Below, piece after piece: positions 32,653 through 43,368 of a DNA stretch of 64,000 bases (its first letter is position 1; each line of letters begins with the position of its first letter). A program made the position numbers and the translations under genes. Origin of the DNA: Flammeovirgaceae bacterium (GTDB taxonomy: Bacteria; Bacteroidota; Bacteroidia; Cytophagales; Cyclobacteriaceae); assembly GCA_016712035.1 (NCBI GenBank), contig JADJRT010000006.1, forward strand, positions 1 to 64,000, written 5' to 3'. The notes under the pieces are model-generated. The model was not told the origin of the DNA. It did not search any database and saw only the letters and a program-made list of their open reading frames with translations.

Positions 32653-32690
32653 TTGCACACAGTGAAATCCCTAAATTAAGTTGTGTGCAA
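32653..32690. repeat. Inverted repeat in the channel-antiporter gap
   Basis: TTGCACACA at 32,653-32,661 and TGTGTGCAA at 32,682-32,690, a perfect 9-bp inverted repeat 20 bases apart. It is followed by A-runs, not T-runs, on the plus strand, so it is not a simple terminator. It could be an operator or mRNA hairpin upstream of the antiporter. The rest of this 203-base gap is AT-rich with no gene. Confidence 0.5.
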
Positions 32691-32788
32691 AAGAAAAAAA
32701 ATCAATTTCCATTAACTGCCATCTGCGGTAATGATATAATCTATTCTTCCTTATCTGTATGCTTGCAGCTAAAAAATAGATTAACTGT

Positions 32789-33991
32789 ATGAAGATTGAT
32801 GCGTATTCTATTCTCGTTGTCCTAAGTGTATTAGTTGTTCTTTCCTATGTATTCAATTATCTGGCAGGTAAGCTAAAAATTCCATCCGTACTTCTCCTTA
32901 TAGCCTCGGGCATTGGCCTTAAGTATGCCGCTGACCATACCAATTTAGTGCTGCCACCGACACAAACCTTATTAGAAATTTTAGGCGTTACTGGGCTCAT
33001 TTTTATTGTTCTTGAAGCTGCCCTGGACTTAAGTATTCAGCGACACAAGTTACCATTGATTGGCCGGGCCTTTTTATCAGCGTTGGTGTTGCTGGTGCTT
33101 ACGTCCGGACTGATGGCTGCTCTTTTTATGTCCTACTACAATACAAACTTTAATCAGGCATTAATCCACGCCATTCCACTTTCTGTTATTAGTAGCGCGA
33201 TAGCAATTCCAAGCGTTCGAAACATGGATGAAGAGAAAAGAGAATTTGTTATCTATGAAAGCACGTTCTCTGATATTCTGGGCATTATCGCATTTAATTA
33301 TTTTGTTGCGGATCATTCTTCCGGAGTAAGTGCCCTGCTTACGTTTAGTTGGGATTTGATTCTGATTCTGATTATTTCTGTAATCAGTACTGCCGCCTTA
33401 GTGTTTCTACTCAATCATGCCACAACCCACGTCCGCTTTTTTCTAACTTTCTCCATTATAATCCTGGCGTATTCTATTGCCAAATATTTGCACTTACCTT
33501 CCTTAATCTTAGTGTTATGCTTTGGATTAGTATTAAATAATTTTAAACTTTTCGACTATCCGCAGGTGCACAAATACTTGTCTTTTAATAAGCTTAATGA
33601 TGTAACCAAAGAGTTGAAATTGATGACAGCGGAAACTGCGTTTATTATCCGTACTTTCTTTTTCCTTTTGTTTGGCTATTCGATTAATCTGCTATTGTTA
33701 AAATCGCAGGAGGTTATTATAATAGGGTTACTAATAATTGCACTCACAATTCTCTTACGTTTTATCTTTTTAAAATATTTGCTCAAGATAAACTCAACTC
33801 CGCTAGCCCTAATAGCTCCCCGTGGTCTTATTACAATTTTACTATTTTATAGCATTCCAAAAGAACAACGTTTAGAACAGTTAAGTGAAGGTGTGTTATT
33901 TATTGTTATTGTGTTAACTGGCCTCGCGATGACGCTTGGTTTATTACTAACCAAGCAAAGTCCTACAGAAAAAATTGAAGATGTAATCTAA
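32789..33991 (+). CDS. Cation:proton antiporter (Na+/H+ exchanger family)
   Basis: A 400-aa integral membrane protein with 11-12 hydrophobic segments and no soluble C-terminal domain. Family marks: SILVVLSVLVVLSYVFNYLA opening, KLKIPSVLLLIASGIGLKYA, then LIFIVLEAALDLSIQRHKLP (the L.F..LE..LDL motif) and SVISSAIAIPSVRNMDEEKR. Later helices include LIAPRGLITILLFYSIPKEQ. Antiporters of this class exchange Na+ or K+ for H+. The gene follows the K+ channel on the same strand, fitting an ion-balance unit. Ion choice cannot be read from the sequence. Intact frame. Confidence 0.85.
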   Translation: MKIDAYSILVVLSVLVVLSYVFNYLAGKLKIPSVLLLIASGIGLKYAADHTNLVLPPTQTLLEILGVTGLIFIVLEAALDLSIQRHKLPLIGRAFLSALVLLVLTSGLMAALFMSYYNTNFNQALIHAIPLSVISSAIAIPSVRNMDEEKREFVIYESTFSDILGIIAFNYFVADHSSGVSALLTFSWDLILILIISVISTAALVFLLNHATTHVRFFLTFSIIILAYSIAKYLHLPSLILVLCFGLVLNNFKLFDYPQVHKYLSFNKLNDVTKELKLMTAETAFIIRTFFFLLFGYSINLLLLKSQEVIIIGLLIIALTILLRFIFLKYLLKINSTPLALIAPRGLITILLFYSIPKEQRLEQLSEGVLFIVIVLTGLAMTLGLLLTKQSPTEKIEDVI

Positions 33992-34039
33992 TATGGCAAT
34001 CTCCCATTACCTACATATCCCACTATTAGCTCTATAAAG

Positions 34040-37000
34040 ATGAATTTCGATACGTACGGAATTGTCTCCACCATTAAGGAAAATTATCAGTTAGACGTTT
34101 CGGCTAAAAAACTGCCCGGAGAACTTGATCTAAATTTTTATCTTGAAACTCCTGGCGGAGCAGCCTACATTTTTAAAGTAGCGAATCAGAATGAATTAAG
34201 AGTCAATTTAGAACTTCAAAATGCCTGCATCCGTCATTTGCTTTCAAAGAATTTAGGTCTTACAGTTTCCACCCTTGTTACATCAATAACAAATCAAGAT
34301 ATTCTCGAGCTAAAATCGGATACAGGAAACATTCGATTGGCCCGTCTGCTTACTTGGGTAGAAGGACGTGTATTGGCCAGTGTAAATCCTCATAGTACCA
34401 ATTTGCTTGAGCGACTGGGTGAAATGTGTGGTACGCTTTGCCTTTCACTAGTAGATTTTGATCATCCGGCTGCCCATCGCTTCATGAAGTGGAATCCATC
34501 CGAAGCGTTGTGGATAAAACCACATCTAATAAATTTTAAAGGTGAGCGCAAAGGGCTTGTTGCCTATTTCTTAACCCTATTTGAAACGACCGCTTTACCG
34601 TTGTTACCACACTTGCGCAAAAGCATTAATTACAATGATGCGAATGATTATAATGTATTGGTAAGTCATGATGCGGAAAATCCTACTGTACCTGGGGTTA
34701 TTGACTTTGGTGATCTGGTTTATACACACGGTAAATGAGTTGGCTATTGCCATTGCCTATGCGATCATGGGGAAAACTGATCCTTTAGAAGCGGCATGCC
34801 ATATCGTTACGGGATTTAATAATAAACTTCAACTTACTGAGAAGGAGCTAAAATCACTTTTTCCGTTAACCATTGCGCGACTACTCATTAGTATTACTTG
34901 TTCGGAATTAAACCGACTGGAGCATCCAGAAAATAACTACTTACAAATTAGTGATGAAGCAGCATGGAGTTTACTTGAAAAGTTGCGATCAATTGATCCT
35001 GCTTTAGCCGAGGCTTCTTTCCGGAATGCCTGCGACATGGCACCGGCAGTCAATGAATCTCGCTTTATGGAATGGGCAAAGGAAAACCATTCAAAGGTAA
35101 TCGCACCCGTTTTATATAAATCATATACCTGGCTTGATCTGAGTGTAGGTAGTCTCGATCTTGGTAATTCTCAGGATATCAATGACAATGAAAAACTAAA
35201 TGAGAAACTTTCTTCTCTTGTTACCCAAAACACTAGTGACGTTACATTAGGAAAGTATAACGAAGCACGGGCAATTTATTCTACCGGAGCTTTTGAAGAA
35301 CGTGGTAATGAGGGTCCACGGTGGCGTACTATACAATTAGGTCTCGATTTCTTTTGCAAGAGTGGTACACCCGTCTATGCCATCTGGGAAGGTGTGATCC
35401 ATAGTTTGTCAAACAATAGTGCCGATCGTGATTACGGCCCCACGCTAATAATTGAACATCAGGTCGCTAAAGACTTAACCTTTTACACACTTTACGGACA
35501 TTTAAGTGAAGTCTCACTTCAAAATAAATTTGTAGGTAAGAAAATAGAAAAAGGAGAAGTAATTGCAACGATAGGTGACTTATCCGAAAATGGGGGTTGG
35601 ACTCCGCATTTACATTTTCAGGTAATACTTGATATGTTAGGAAAGAAGGGTGACTTTCCAGGAGTATGTAGTTACGAACAATCTACACTTTGGAAAGGAA
35701 TTTCTCCTGACCCATGGTTTTTACTTACAGGTAAGCCATCGCCTACAGAGAAAGCATTATCAAAAGCAGATATTGTTAGCTATCGAAGAAAACATCTCGG
35801 TAAAAATTTAAGTGTCTCTTACAAAGACCCGATAAAAATGGTGCGCGGATCTGGTCAGTACTTACTAGACGATACGGGAAGAAAATATCTGGATACGGTT
35901 AATAACGTGGCCCATGTTGGTCACGAACATCCTCGCGTAGTTAGGGCCGGACAACGGCAAATGGCTGTCCTGAATACGAACACCCGCTATTTGCATGATA
36001 ACCTGGTAAAGTTTGTTGAGGAGTTGTTGCAAACCATGCCTGCTGGACTCAATGTAGCCTTTGTCGTTAATTCAGGTAGCGAAGCCAATGAGCTGGCATT
36101 ACGTCTGGCTAAAAACTATACGAATCAGACTGATATACTTGTATCCGAAGTTGGGTATCATGGAAATACAAACGCATGTGTTGAAATAAGTTCGTATAAG
36201 TTTGACGGAGTAGGGGGAAAAGGAAAACCGCCACACATTCATGTCATTCCTATTCCTGACATATATCGAGGTATTTATCGGGGAATGAAGTGGCATCAGG
36301 AAAAAAATATGCCGAACATGTACGCGATGCCATTGAGATTATGCAGACGCAAAGCCATAATCCAGCAGCACTTATTTTTGAATCTGTTATTAGTTGTGGG
36401 GGGCAAGTTGAATTGCCTATGGGCTTCTTGAAACAAGCCTATGAATTCACCCGTAAAGCGGGTGGGTTATGTATTGCGGATGAAGTACAGACCGGGTGTG
36501 GAAGAGCTGGAGATTACTTTTGGTCATTCGAACAACATGATGTTATACCTGATATTGTAACGATTGGCAAACCGATTGGTAATGGACACCCTCTAGGTGT
36601 TGTGGTAACTACCCAAGAGATTGCTACCGCGTTTAAGAATGGTATGGAATACTTCAATACGTTTGGTGGAAATCCAGTATCGTGTGCGATTGGTTTAGAG
36701 GTACTTCGTGTGATTAAAGATGAGGGCCTTCAACAAAACGCAAAAGGGGTTGGTGCGTATTTAAAAAATGGATTGAAGAATTTAATGAGTGACTTTGAAA
36801 TTATAGGTGACGTACGTGGACCCGGATTATTTTTAGGGATAGAATTAGTTAAGAACAGAGATACTAAAGAGCCGGCTACTAATCAGGCATCTTATTTTGC
36901 AAATCGTATGCGTGATACAGGAATTCTTATGAGCACCGATGGGCCCTTTAACAATGTCTTGAAGATTAAGCCACCGATAATTTTTTCGAAGCTGGATTCA

Positions 37001-37063
37001 GATTTTTTATTAGAATCAATGACTAGTGTATTAGCGGAAGATTTTATGAAGGCAGTGAGATAA
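34040..37063 (+). CDS. Kinase-M23 peptidase-class III aminotransferase fusion (two frameshifts)
   Basis: About 1,000 aa in one reading once frameshifts near 34,725 and 36,300 are bridged. Residues ~1-330: APH-type kinase domain with a YNDANDYNVLV catalytic loop (the usual His before x-D is Tyr here) and PGVIDFGDLVYTH. Residues ~430-560: M23-like domain with QLGLDFFCKSGTPVYAIWEG, LYGHLS and PHLHFQV; the first zinc-ligand His of H.G.D is Gln here. Residues ~590-1,000: PLP-dependent class III aminotransferase with NVAHVGHEHPRVV, VNSGSEANELALRL, a VGYHGNT-like motif and the PLP lysine in VTIGKPIGNGHPLG. The ends resemble hydroxylysine-type kinase plus phospho-amine phospho-lyase pairs, so consecutive phosphorylation and elimination are plausible; this is inference. 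Confidence 0.87.
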
Positions 37064-37118
37064 TCAAATACGGGTGGCCTTTTTCCCTGCTGAATTCCAG
37101 GTTTATCCATTTTTTACT

Positions 37119-37149
37119 TTGAATTCCAACATTATTTCCGTATCTTCGT
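37119..37149 (+). promoter_or_regulatory. Predicted Bacteroidota sigma-ABfr-type promoter
   Basis: TTTG at 37,119-37,122, a 19-base spacer, then TATCTTCG at 37,142-37,149 (consensus TAnnTTTG, one mismatch). It gives a leader of about 135 bases before the ATG of the RpoD-like gene at 37,294. Confidence 0.5.
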
Positions 37150-37293
37150 AGCTGATGAAAAGTATATCACTCTTTTAGAGTTTAATTCCTTCGCTTGATA
37201 GTCATTTCGACTAAGCGTTAATCATCAGTATCAAATAGTGCAAGAGGCCCGTTAAGGGTTTTACTAAATTTAATTTTAACCAAACTCGATTCA

Positions 37294-38161
37294 ATGCGGC
37301 AATTAAAAATTACAAAGCAGATAACAAATCGCGAAACCCAATCCTTAGATAAGTATCTAACCGAAATCGCGAAAATTGATTTGATAACAGCTGATCAGGA
37401 AGTGAAGTTGGCGCGCAGAATTAAGGAGGGGGATCAGGTGGCACTTAATAAATTAGTAAATGCAAATCTTCGCTTTGTAGTTTCAGTTGCTAAACAATAT
37501 CAGAATAATGGTATGACGTTGGGTGATTTAATAAATGAAGGAAACTTAGGACTAATAAAAGCGGCTGGTCGTTTCGATGAAACGCGAGGATTTAAATTTA
37601 TTTCTTACGCTGTTTGGTGGATCCGCCAGACCATACTACAGTCACTTGCAGAGCAATCGCGCATAGTCCGGTTACCGCTTAACAGAGTTGGGTCATTGAA
37701 TAAATTGAATCAAACCATGTCTATGCTTGAGCAAAAGTTTCAGCGTGAACCAACTGCAGAAGAACTGGCTCATGTGATGGAGACCTCGCCCGAAGAAATT
37801 GATAAACTTAAGAAATACAGAAACCGAAAAGTTTCTATTGATGCGCCACTGAGTAGTGACTCCGGAGTCTGGTTCGTTACTGGATGTTATGGCGAATGAG
37901 TATGCCGAAGATCCCGATAAGGAATTAATGAATCTTTCTATCAAAACGGAGGTGAAAAGAGCCTTGTCGCACCTTACGGAACGCGAAGCTCAGGTGCTCT
38001 CTATGTATTATGGGCTTTCGGGTGGTCATGCAATATCATTAAATGAAATTGGCAATGAGTTTGACTTGAGCAGCGAGCGGGTACGCCAGATCAAAGATAA
38101 GGCGACACGAAAACTTCGACATGGTTCAAGAAGTAAACTATTGAAAACATACTTGGACTAA
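37294..38161 (+). CDS. RpoD-like sigma-70 factor, paralogue 2 (one frameshift)
   Basis: About 287 aa, the short Bacteroidota primary-sigma type. N-terminus MRQLKITKQITNRETQSLDK; region 2 NLRFVVSVAKQYQNNGMTLG, LINEGNLGLIKAAGRFDETR, SYAVWWIRQTILQSL; region 3 RIVRLPLNRVGSLNKLNQT; region 4 LTEREAQVLSMYYGLSGGHA, ERVRQIKDKATRKLRHGSRS. A frameshift near 37,868 (DSG-SGSLLDVMA) splits it. Very similar to the rpoD gene at 48,984, so it is a recent-looking paralogue that probably recognises similar promoters under other conditions; this is inference. It has its own predicted promoter and a terminator after it. Confidence 0.9.
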
Positions 38162-38209
38162 AGCACCAGTTAGTAGACGCCTAGAAAATATTTACTCTTG
38201 AAGTTATGT

Positions 38210-38238
38210 ATCGCGGCTTTAGTCGCGATTTATTTTTC
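38210..38238 (+). terminator. Terminator after RpoD-like paralogue
   Basis: ATCGCG-(8 nt)-CGCGAT followed by TTATTTTTCT. It lies between the converging sigma and MFS genes. Confidence 0.7.
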
Positions 38239-38289
38239 TGTTTTCTAGCGGCAAACGATTCCACTTAAATTAATTAAGTATCAGAGTAG

Positions 38290-39587
38290 CTATTTGAGTT
38301 TGGAAAAACGAAGCGAAGTGATTAATCCAATCAACGAAAATAAGGCTAAGACCAGGAAGACATATTGATGGCCCAACACCCCTGGGTTCAAATCGAGCAA
38401 TAGCCCGTTAAGTGGGCTCATAAATATATCGGGTGTAAAGCCAATAAAGGAGATGATACCAACAACCGTTCCTGTTGTTATCAAAGGAACCCGCGCTTCT
38501 TGTAATACGGCAAAGTATAGAACACGAACGCCATAAACACCAATTAAGATAGAGGCAAAGGAAATGATTACAAATGTCAAAGATGTATTCAGAAATCCTA
38601 ACCCAAGCGCGACACCACCTAACAAATTAAGGGCAAAGCAAGCAATGATAATTTTTGACCCACTAATCTTATCCGCAAAATAACCGCCACAAAGGCTACT
38701 GCCATACGCATCCATAGCGCAGCAGTGCCAACCGCTGCCGATTGTGTTTCGCTATACCCTAAAACATCTTTAACATACAAGGAAAAATTATCTGTTATCT
38801 TATACCCTACATAACCACAAACAATAATAACGGCTAGCATCCAGACCACGGGCATGAGAAGAATTTTGATGAAGCGTGCAGGGGTAATAGCTACAGTATG
38901 TTTTAGTGAATCGTTGTTGACTGGCACAAAGAACCAAACCAGCGCACCACTTATACAGGTAATAGCCGAGGCAACGAAGATCACATACTGAAACGCAGTC
39001 GTTCTATCTAGAGCCATTGAATTTACAGCATCATGGGGTGTGAAGTACGAAAAGATAACTACTGTTATTGAACCCAGAAGGGCAGCGGTCAAACCTCTTC
39101 CGGCTTCCAGATATCCAAATGCCCTACCTTGGTATTGTGTCCCTCCCCATTCACGCGTGGCTCGGATTAAAGCAGCCCAAAACAATAGGATGGTAGTTGA
39201 ACCCCAAAATGCATAAAGAGCATAGACAATTGTGTTCGATGGGATGGTGGCAAAAAGAATTCCACTTAATCCTGTGAGCCATAGCGCGACAGCCATTAAG
39301 CTCCGGGTTGCAAATCGATCAGCTAACGGACCTCCGAAAAAATAAGAAGCCATAGCTACAATTCCATACATGGAGAAGAAGGCTCCGAGTTGCGTATTTG
39401 TTATATTAAAAACGGCAAGGAGGGTAGGGCGAAAAATCCGGGCAATAACAAAAGGAAGAAAAAATATAGATTCACCTGCCAGAATCAGTGCGAGAAGTGT
39501 GTAAACTCTTAAACTTGGTTTGCTGAAAGAACGGTTGTGCTTCGTAGGGTCAGGTATTGATTCGTTTCCTGCCTCATCAGAATTCAT
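38290..39587 (-). CDS. MFS transporter of the glycolytic operon (one frameshift)
   Basis: About 430 aa, 12 hydrophobic segments. N-terminal half: LRVYTLLALILAGESIFFLP, FNITNTQLGAFFSMYGIVAM, ASYFFGGPLADRFATRSLMA (the MFS loop G.LADR.. between helices 2 and 3) and PVVWMLAVIIVCGYVGYKIT. A frameshift near 38,700 separates the last four helices (SLCGGYFADKISGSKIIIAC, GLGFLNTSLTFVIISFASIL). The ATG overlaps the upstream glk stop by 11 bases, so the genes are translationally coupled. Being in an operon with glucokinase suggests a sugar or sugar-phosphate substrate; the substrate itself is not readable. Confidence 0.82.
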
Positions 39588-40569
39588 TAAGCCAATTCAG
39601 TTTTAACTGAAGTTTATCCGGGTAATCCCAAACCAAACTGCTGGCACCTAAAATCGGTGCTGCCTGGTTTTGCATCGCGGAGGGCAACACTTTAATTTTT
39701 CCTCGGAACAACGGCATCAGATTAGCTTCCATATGTTTTATGGTTGGCCTGAAAATGAGATCTCCAGCCATTGCTAATCCACCAAATAAAAATATTGCTT
39801 CCGGATCGGTGTGAACAACAGTTTCGGCCAATTTCATTCCTAATATTCTACCGGTATATTCAAAGGCTTCATTAGCTACCACATCACCACGGTGGGCAGC
39901 TTCCGAAATCATTTTGGTATTTAGATCTTCAAAACTAATTCCACGCAGTTCGCTGGGCTCTAAATGATCAGCCAATAGTTTGTAAACAGTTCGTTTTACT
40001 CCGGTCGCAGACACGTAGGTTTCCAGGCAGCCTCGTTTTCCGCAATTGCAGTAACGTCCATTTGGATTAACAGACGTGTGGCCCACTTCACCCGCGATCC
40101 CATGATGGCCATTCAATAAGAACCCATTGCATACAAAGCCACTACCAAGACCCGTGCCCAGCGTAATAACAACAAAGTCCTTCATGTTTTTGGCATTGCC
40201 ATAAATCATCTCACCTACGGCAGCCGCATTCGCATCGTTTGTGAGTATGCAGGGCACATGAAATTGATCTTTAAACATTCGGGCTAAAGGGAGAACACCT
40301 TTCCATTTCAGGTTAGTGGCTCGTTCAATATTGCCGGTGTAATAATTCCCATTCGCAGCTCCTACACCAATACCCATAATGCGGGTATCGTCCGGTAATT
40401 CGTTAATGCCAGCTTGAAGTGCTTCCGCCATCGCATTAAAGTACGATTGAAATTCTTCGTGGTCTGTGGTAGGAATATTTCCTTGGTGAAGCACATTTCC
40501 CTCCCGATCTACGATACCATATTTGGTGTTGGTGCCTCCAATATCGATGCCGATCGTCAGGTCTTTCAT
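39577..40569 (-). CDS. glk: ROK-family glucokinase
   Basis: A 330-aa cytoplasmic sugar kinase converting glucose to glucose-6-phosphate. ATP-binding phosphate loop GIDIGGTNTKYGIVD at the N-terminus; active-site region TNDANAAAVGEMIYGNAK with the catalytic Asp; FVVITLGTGLGSGFVCNG; the ROK zinc motif HTSVNPNGRYCNCGKRGCLE (CxCGxxGCxE); and C-terminal IFLFGGLAMAGDLIF. Intact frame. It lies 9 bases downstream of pfkA and overlaps the MFS gene, so the order pgi, pfkA, glk, MFS is one minus-strand operon for glucose uptake and upper glycolysis. Another ROK sugar kinase role is possible but context favours glucose. Confidence 0.88.
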   Translation of the reverse strand: MKDLTIGIDIGGTNTKYGIVDREGNVLHQGNIPTTDHEEFQSYFNAMAEALQAGINELPDDTRIMGIGVGAANGNYYTGNIERATNLKWKGVLPLARMFKDQFHVPCILTNDANAAAVGEMIYGNAKNMKDFVVITLGTGLGSGFVCNGFLLNGHHGIAGEVGHTSVNPNGRYCNCGKRGCLETYVSATGVKRTVYKLLADHLEPSELRGISFEDLNTKMISEAAHRGDVVANEAFEYTGRILGMKLAETVVHTDPEAIFLFGGLAMAGDLIFRPTIKHMEANLMPLFRGKIKVLPSAMQNQAAPILGASSLVWDYPDKLQLKLNWLNEF

Positions 40570-40578
40570 GAATGAAAA

Positions 40579-41562
40579 TTAAATGGATAGGATTTTTGCT
40601 ATTCTTAAAGACTCACTGTCAATTTCGTGGTGCTTACCAATGATCGAACTGAAATCGTTATACACAACTTGATTGTTGAGAATACCAACCATGCAATCCT
40701 TTTCACCTTTTAGTAAACCTTCTACAGCGGCAACACCCATCTTACCGGCTAGCACTCGATCGAAATAGGTAGGGCTGCCGCCACGTTGAAGGTGACCAAG
40801 TATAGTTACCTTAATATCGAAGTAATTATTCCGTTCTGAGAATTTTTTGGCAAGTTCCATTGCACCGCCCAACTTACTTCCTTCCGACACCACTACTAAA
40901 CTTGATTTCTTATTCGTCTTACCGCCCTCATCAAGCTTTGCAAACAATTCATCCAGAGTCATTGACTCTTCTGGAATTATAGTTGCCACTGCCCCTCCAG
41001 CAATACCACAGTTTATGGCAATATAACCTGAGTTGCGCCCCATTACTTCAATAAAGAAAAGCCGATTGTGTGAAATAGCAGTATCTCTGATTTTATCAAT
41101 GGCTTCAACGGCAGTATTGGTAGCCGTATCAAAACCGATTGTAAAATCGGTACCGGTTATATCGTTATCAATAGTCCCTGGCATGCATATAGAGGGGATG
41201 CTATACTCTTCGTAGAGTTTGTGCAAACCTGTTAGGGTACCATCTCCACCGATGGCAACCAGTGCATCAATACCATGCTTCTTTAAATTTTCATACGCCT
41301 TTGCGCGGCCTTCAGGAGTTCGAAACTCTTTGCTTCTGGCAGTCTTAAGAATGGTTCCACCGCGTTGAATGATGTTACCTACGGAACGTGCACCCAGCTT
41401 TACGATTTCGCCACTGATCATGCCTTCGTAGCCCTGCATAATTCCATACACTTCTTTCTTATAGAAGATTGAAGTACGCACAACTGCACGCAGCGCTGCA
41501 TTCATTCCAGGGGCATCGCCACCAGAAGTAAACACACCAATTCTACTAATCTTTGAATCCAT
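40579..41562 (-). CDS. pfkA: ATP-dependent 6-phosphofructokinase
   Basis: A 327-aa PFK of the bacterial type, phosphorylating fructose-6-phosphate. Motifs: IGVFTSGGDAPGMNAALRAV (ATP loop), IGGDGTLTGLHKL (G-G-D-G with nucleotide-binding Gly), CMPGTIDNDITGTDFTIGFD (catalytic Asp in TIDND), IEVMGRNSGYIA (M-G-R) and GHLQRGGSPTYFDRV (substrate/effector Arg). Length matches the tetrameric PfkA family. Intact frame. Central gene of the pgi-pfkA-glk-MFS operon, 64 bases downstream of pgi. Confidence 0.96.
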   Translation of the reverse strand: MDSKISRIGVFTSGGDAPGMNAALRAVVRTSIFYKKEVYGIMQGYEGMISGEIVKLGARSVGNIIQRGGTILKTARSKEFRTPEGRAKAYENLKKHGIDALVAIGGDGTLTGLHKLYEEYSIPSICMPGTIDNDITGTDFTIGFDTATNTAVEAIDKIRDTAISHNRLFFIEVMGRNSGYIAINCGIAGGAVATIIPEESMTLDELFAKLDEGGKTNKKSSLVVVSEGSKLGGAMELAKKFSERNNYFDIKVTILGHLQRGGSPTYFDRVLAGKMGVAAVEGLLKGEKDCMVGILNNQVVYNDFSSIIGKHHEIDSESLRIAKILSI

Positions 41563-41625
41563 CCCTTTTTTAAAAGCAGTCCAAAAATAGGGCTTGAAAC
41601 GGGTTTTACAAGGATTCTGACTTTA

Positions 41626-43273
41626 TTAGGATTTCAATCGTTTGAAATAATTGATCAGCCCATTTGTGGAAGCATCATGTGAAGTAATTGGTGAACGATG
41701 GGTAAGCTCAGGAAGAATTTTTTTGGCGAGCACCTTTCCAAGTTCCACACCCCATTGATCGAAGCTGAACACATTCCAGATAACACCTTGCACAAATATT
41801 TTGTGTTCGTAGATGGCAATGAGTGTGCCCAATGTAGCCGGTGTAAGTTGTTTAAATAGAATTGAATTAGTTGGTCGGTTGCCTGGAAATACGCGATAAG
41901 GTAGATGGAATTTAATTTCTTGCGAACTAAATCCAGCAGCCTTTAATTCAGCCTCCACCTCGGCCGCTGCTTTACCAACCATTAAAGCTTCGGTTTGAGC
42001 AAAAAAGTTTGATAGAAGTTTTGCATGGTGATCGCCAATGGGATTATGCGAAATCGCTGGAGCAATAAAATCGCATGGAATCATTTTTGTTCCCTGATGA
42101 ATCAATTGATAGAATGCATGCTGACCGTTTGTTCCGGGTTCGCCCCAAATGATGGGACCAGTTTGGTATTGCACCGCCTCGCCTTTGCGATCTACAGACT
42201 TACCATTGCTTTCCATATTGCCTTGCTGAAAATAGGCAGCGAAGCGGTGTAAGTATTGATCGTATGGAAGTATAGCTTCACTATGCGCATCAAAAAGTTT
42301 GAATACCATATCCCCAGCAAAGCAAGAATTACAGGAATATTTTTTCGAATGGCTGTTCTTTAAAATGCGTATCTGCTGTGTGCGCGCCTTCCAATAATTG
42401 TTTAAAGTTTTCGTAGCCGATGGTGCAGGCGATGGAAAGCCCAATGGATGACCATAAAGAGTATCGTCCGCCAACCCAATCCCAAAACACGAACATATTA
42501 TCTGCCGCGATACCAAAATCAGTTACAGCCTTTGTATTAGTCGAAACCGCCACAAAATGCTTAGCCACTTCTCCTTTTCCATTTGTCTTTTCATTGAACC
42601 AGGCTTTCGCGGATTCTGCATTAGTCATGGTCTCCTGCGTAGTAAACGTTTTGGAGGCAATGATAAATAGTGTTGTTTCGGGATTCAGATTCTTTACCGT
42701 TTCGAAAATATGCGTGCCATCTACATTCGATACGAAATGCGGTTTTATCGAAGCATGATAAGGCTTCAAGGCTTCGGTAACCATATAAGGTCCCAGATCG
42801 GAGCCCCCAATGCCTATGTTAACAAGATCTGTAATGGCTTTGCCTGAATATCCTTTCCACTGGCCCGACAATAATTGATTTGAAAACGATTCTACCTGGT
42901 TTAGAACTTTATTGACAAGCGGCATGATGTTTTCATTGTCTACGTAGATAGGAGCGTTCGATCGATTGCGCAAAGCAACATGCAATACCGATCGATGTTC
43001 TGTTTGATTGATCTTATCCCCTCTAAACATGGCATCAATAGATTCTTTCAGCTCAACTTCTTTTGCTAAATCAACCAAAGTTTCCATGATTTCTTCGGTG
43101 ATGATGTTCTTCGAATAGTCAACCAGAATATCATTTAGGGAAAGTTGAAATTTTTCGAATCGCTGGGGATCTTCCTCAAAGAGTTCGCTCATGTGTGTTG
43201 CTTGAATCATCATGAAATGAGCAGTTAATTTTTGCCAGGCAGTAGTTTCCGCAGGATTGATTTTAGGTAGCAT
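41626..43273 (-). CDS. pgi: Glucose-6-phosphate isomerase (frameshifted)
   Basis: About 549 aa, the normal size of bacterial PGI. Motifs: LVNIGIGGSDLGPYMVTEAL and VSNVDGTHIFETVKNLNPET (substrate Ser/Thr site), FIIASKTFTTQETMTNAESA, VGGRYSLWSSIGLSIACTIG (PGI signature 1 with catalytic Arg) and GEPGTNGQHAFYQLIHQGTK (signature 2 with catalytic Glu/His). One or two indels around 42,300-42,400 separate the halves within a segment that should read PFEKN-IPVILALLG-like. Catalyses the first committed step joining glucose-6-P and fructose-6-P; it is the first gene of the glycolytic operon. The break is in an essential gene, so it is most likely a consensus error. Confidence 0.93.
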
Positions 43274-43368
43274 AGGAATTAAATTCAGGAATGTTAAAAC
43301 GTGTTGCGCACAGTAAAAATAGAGTTTGAAAAGATAACCGGAGGCAAGGAGATGTAAATAATATCGGC

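Noticed and set aside
33349..33540. Alternative-frame reading inside the antiporter and many opposite-strand frames in pgi, pnp, DUF349 and RHS genes
   Set aside because: They overlap well-supported genes in another frame, show no family patterns and lack starts in sensible context.
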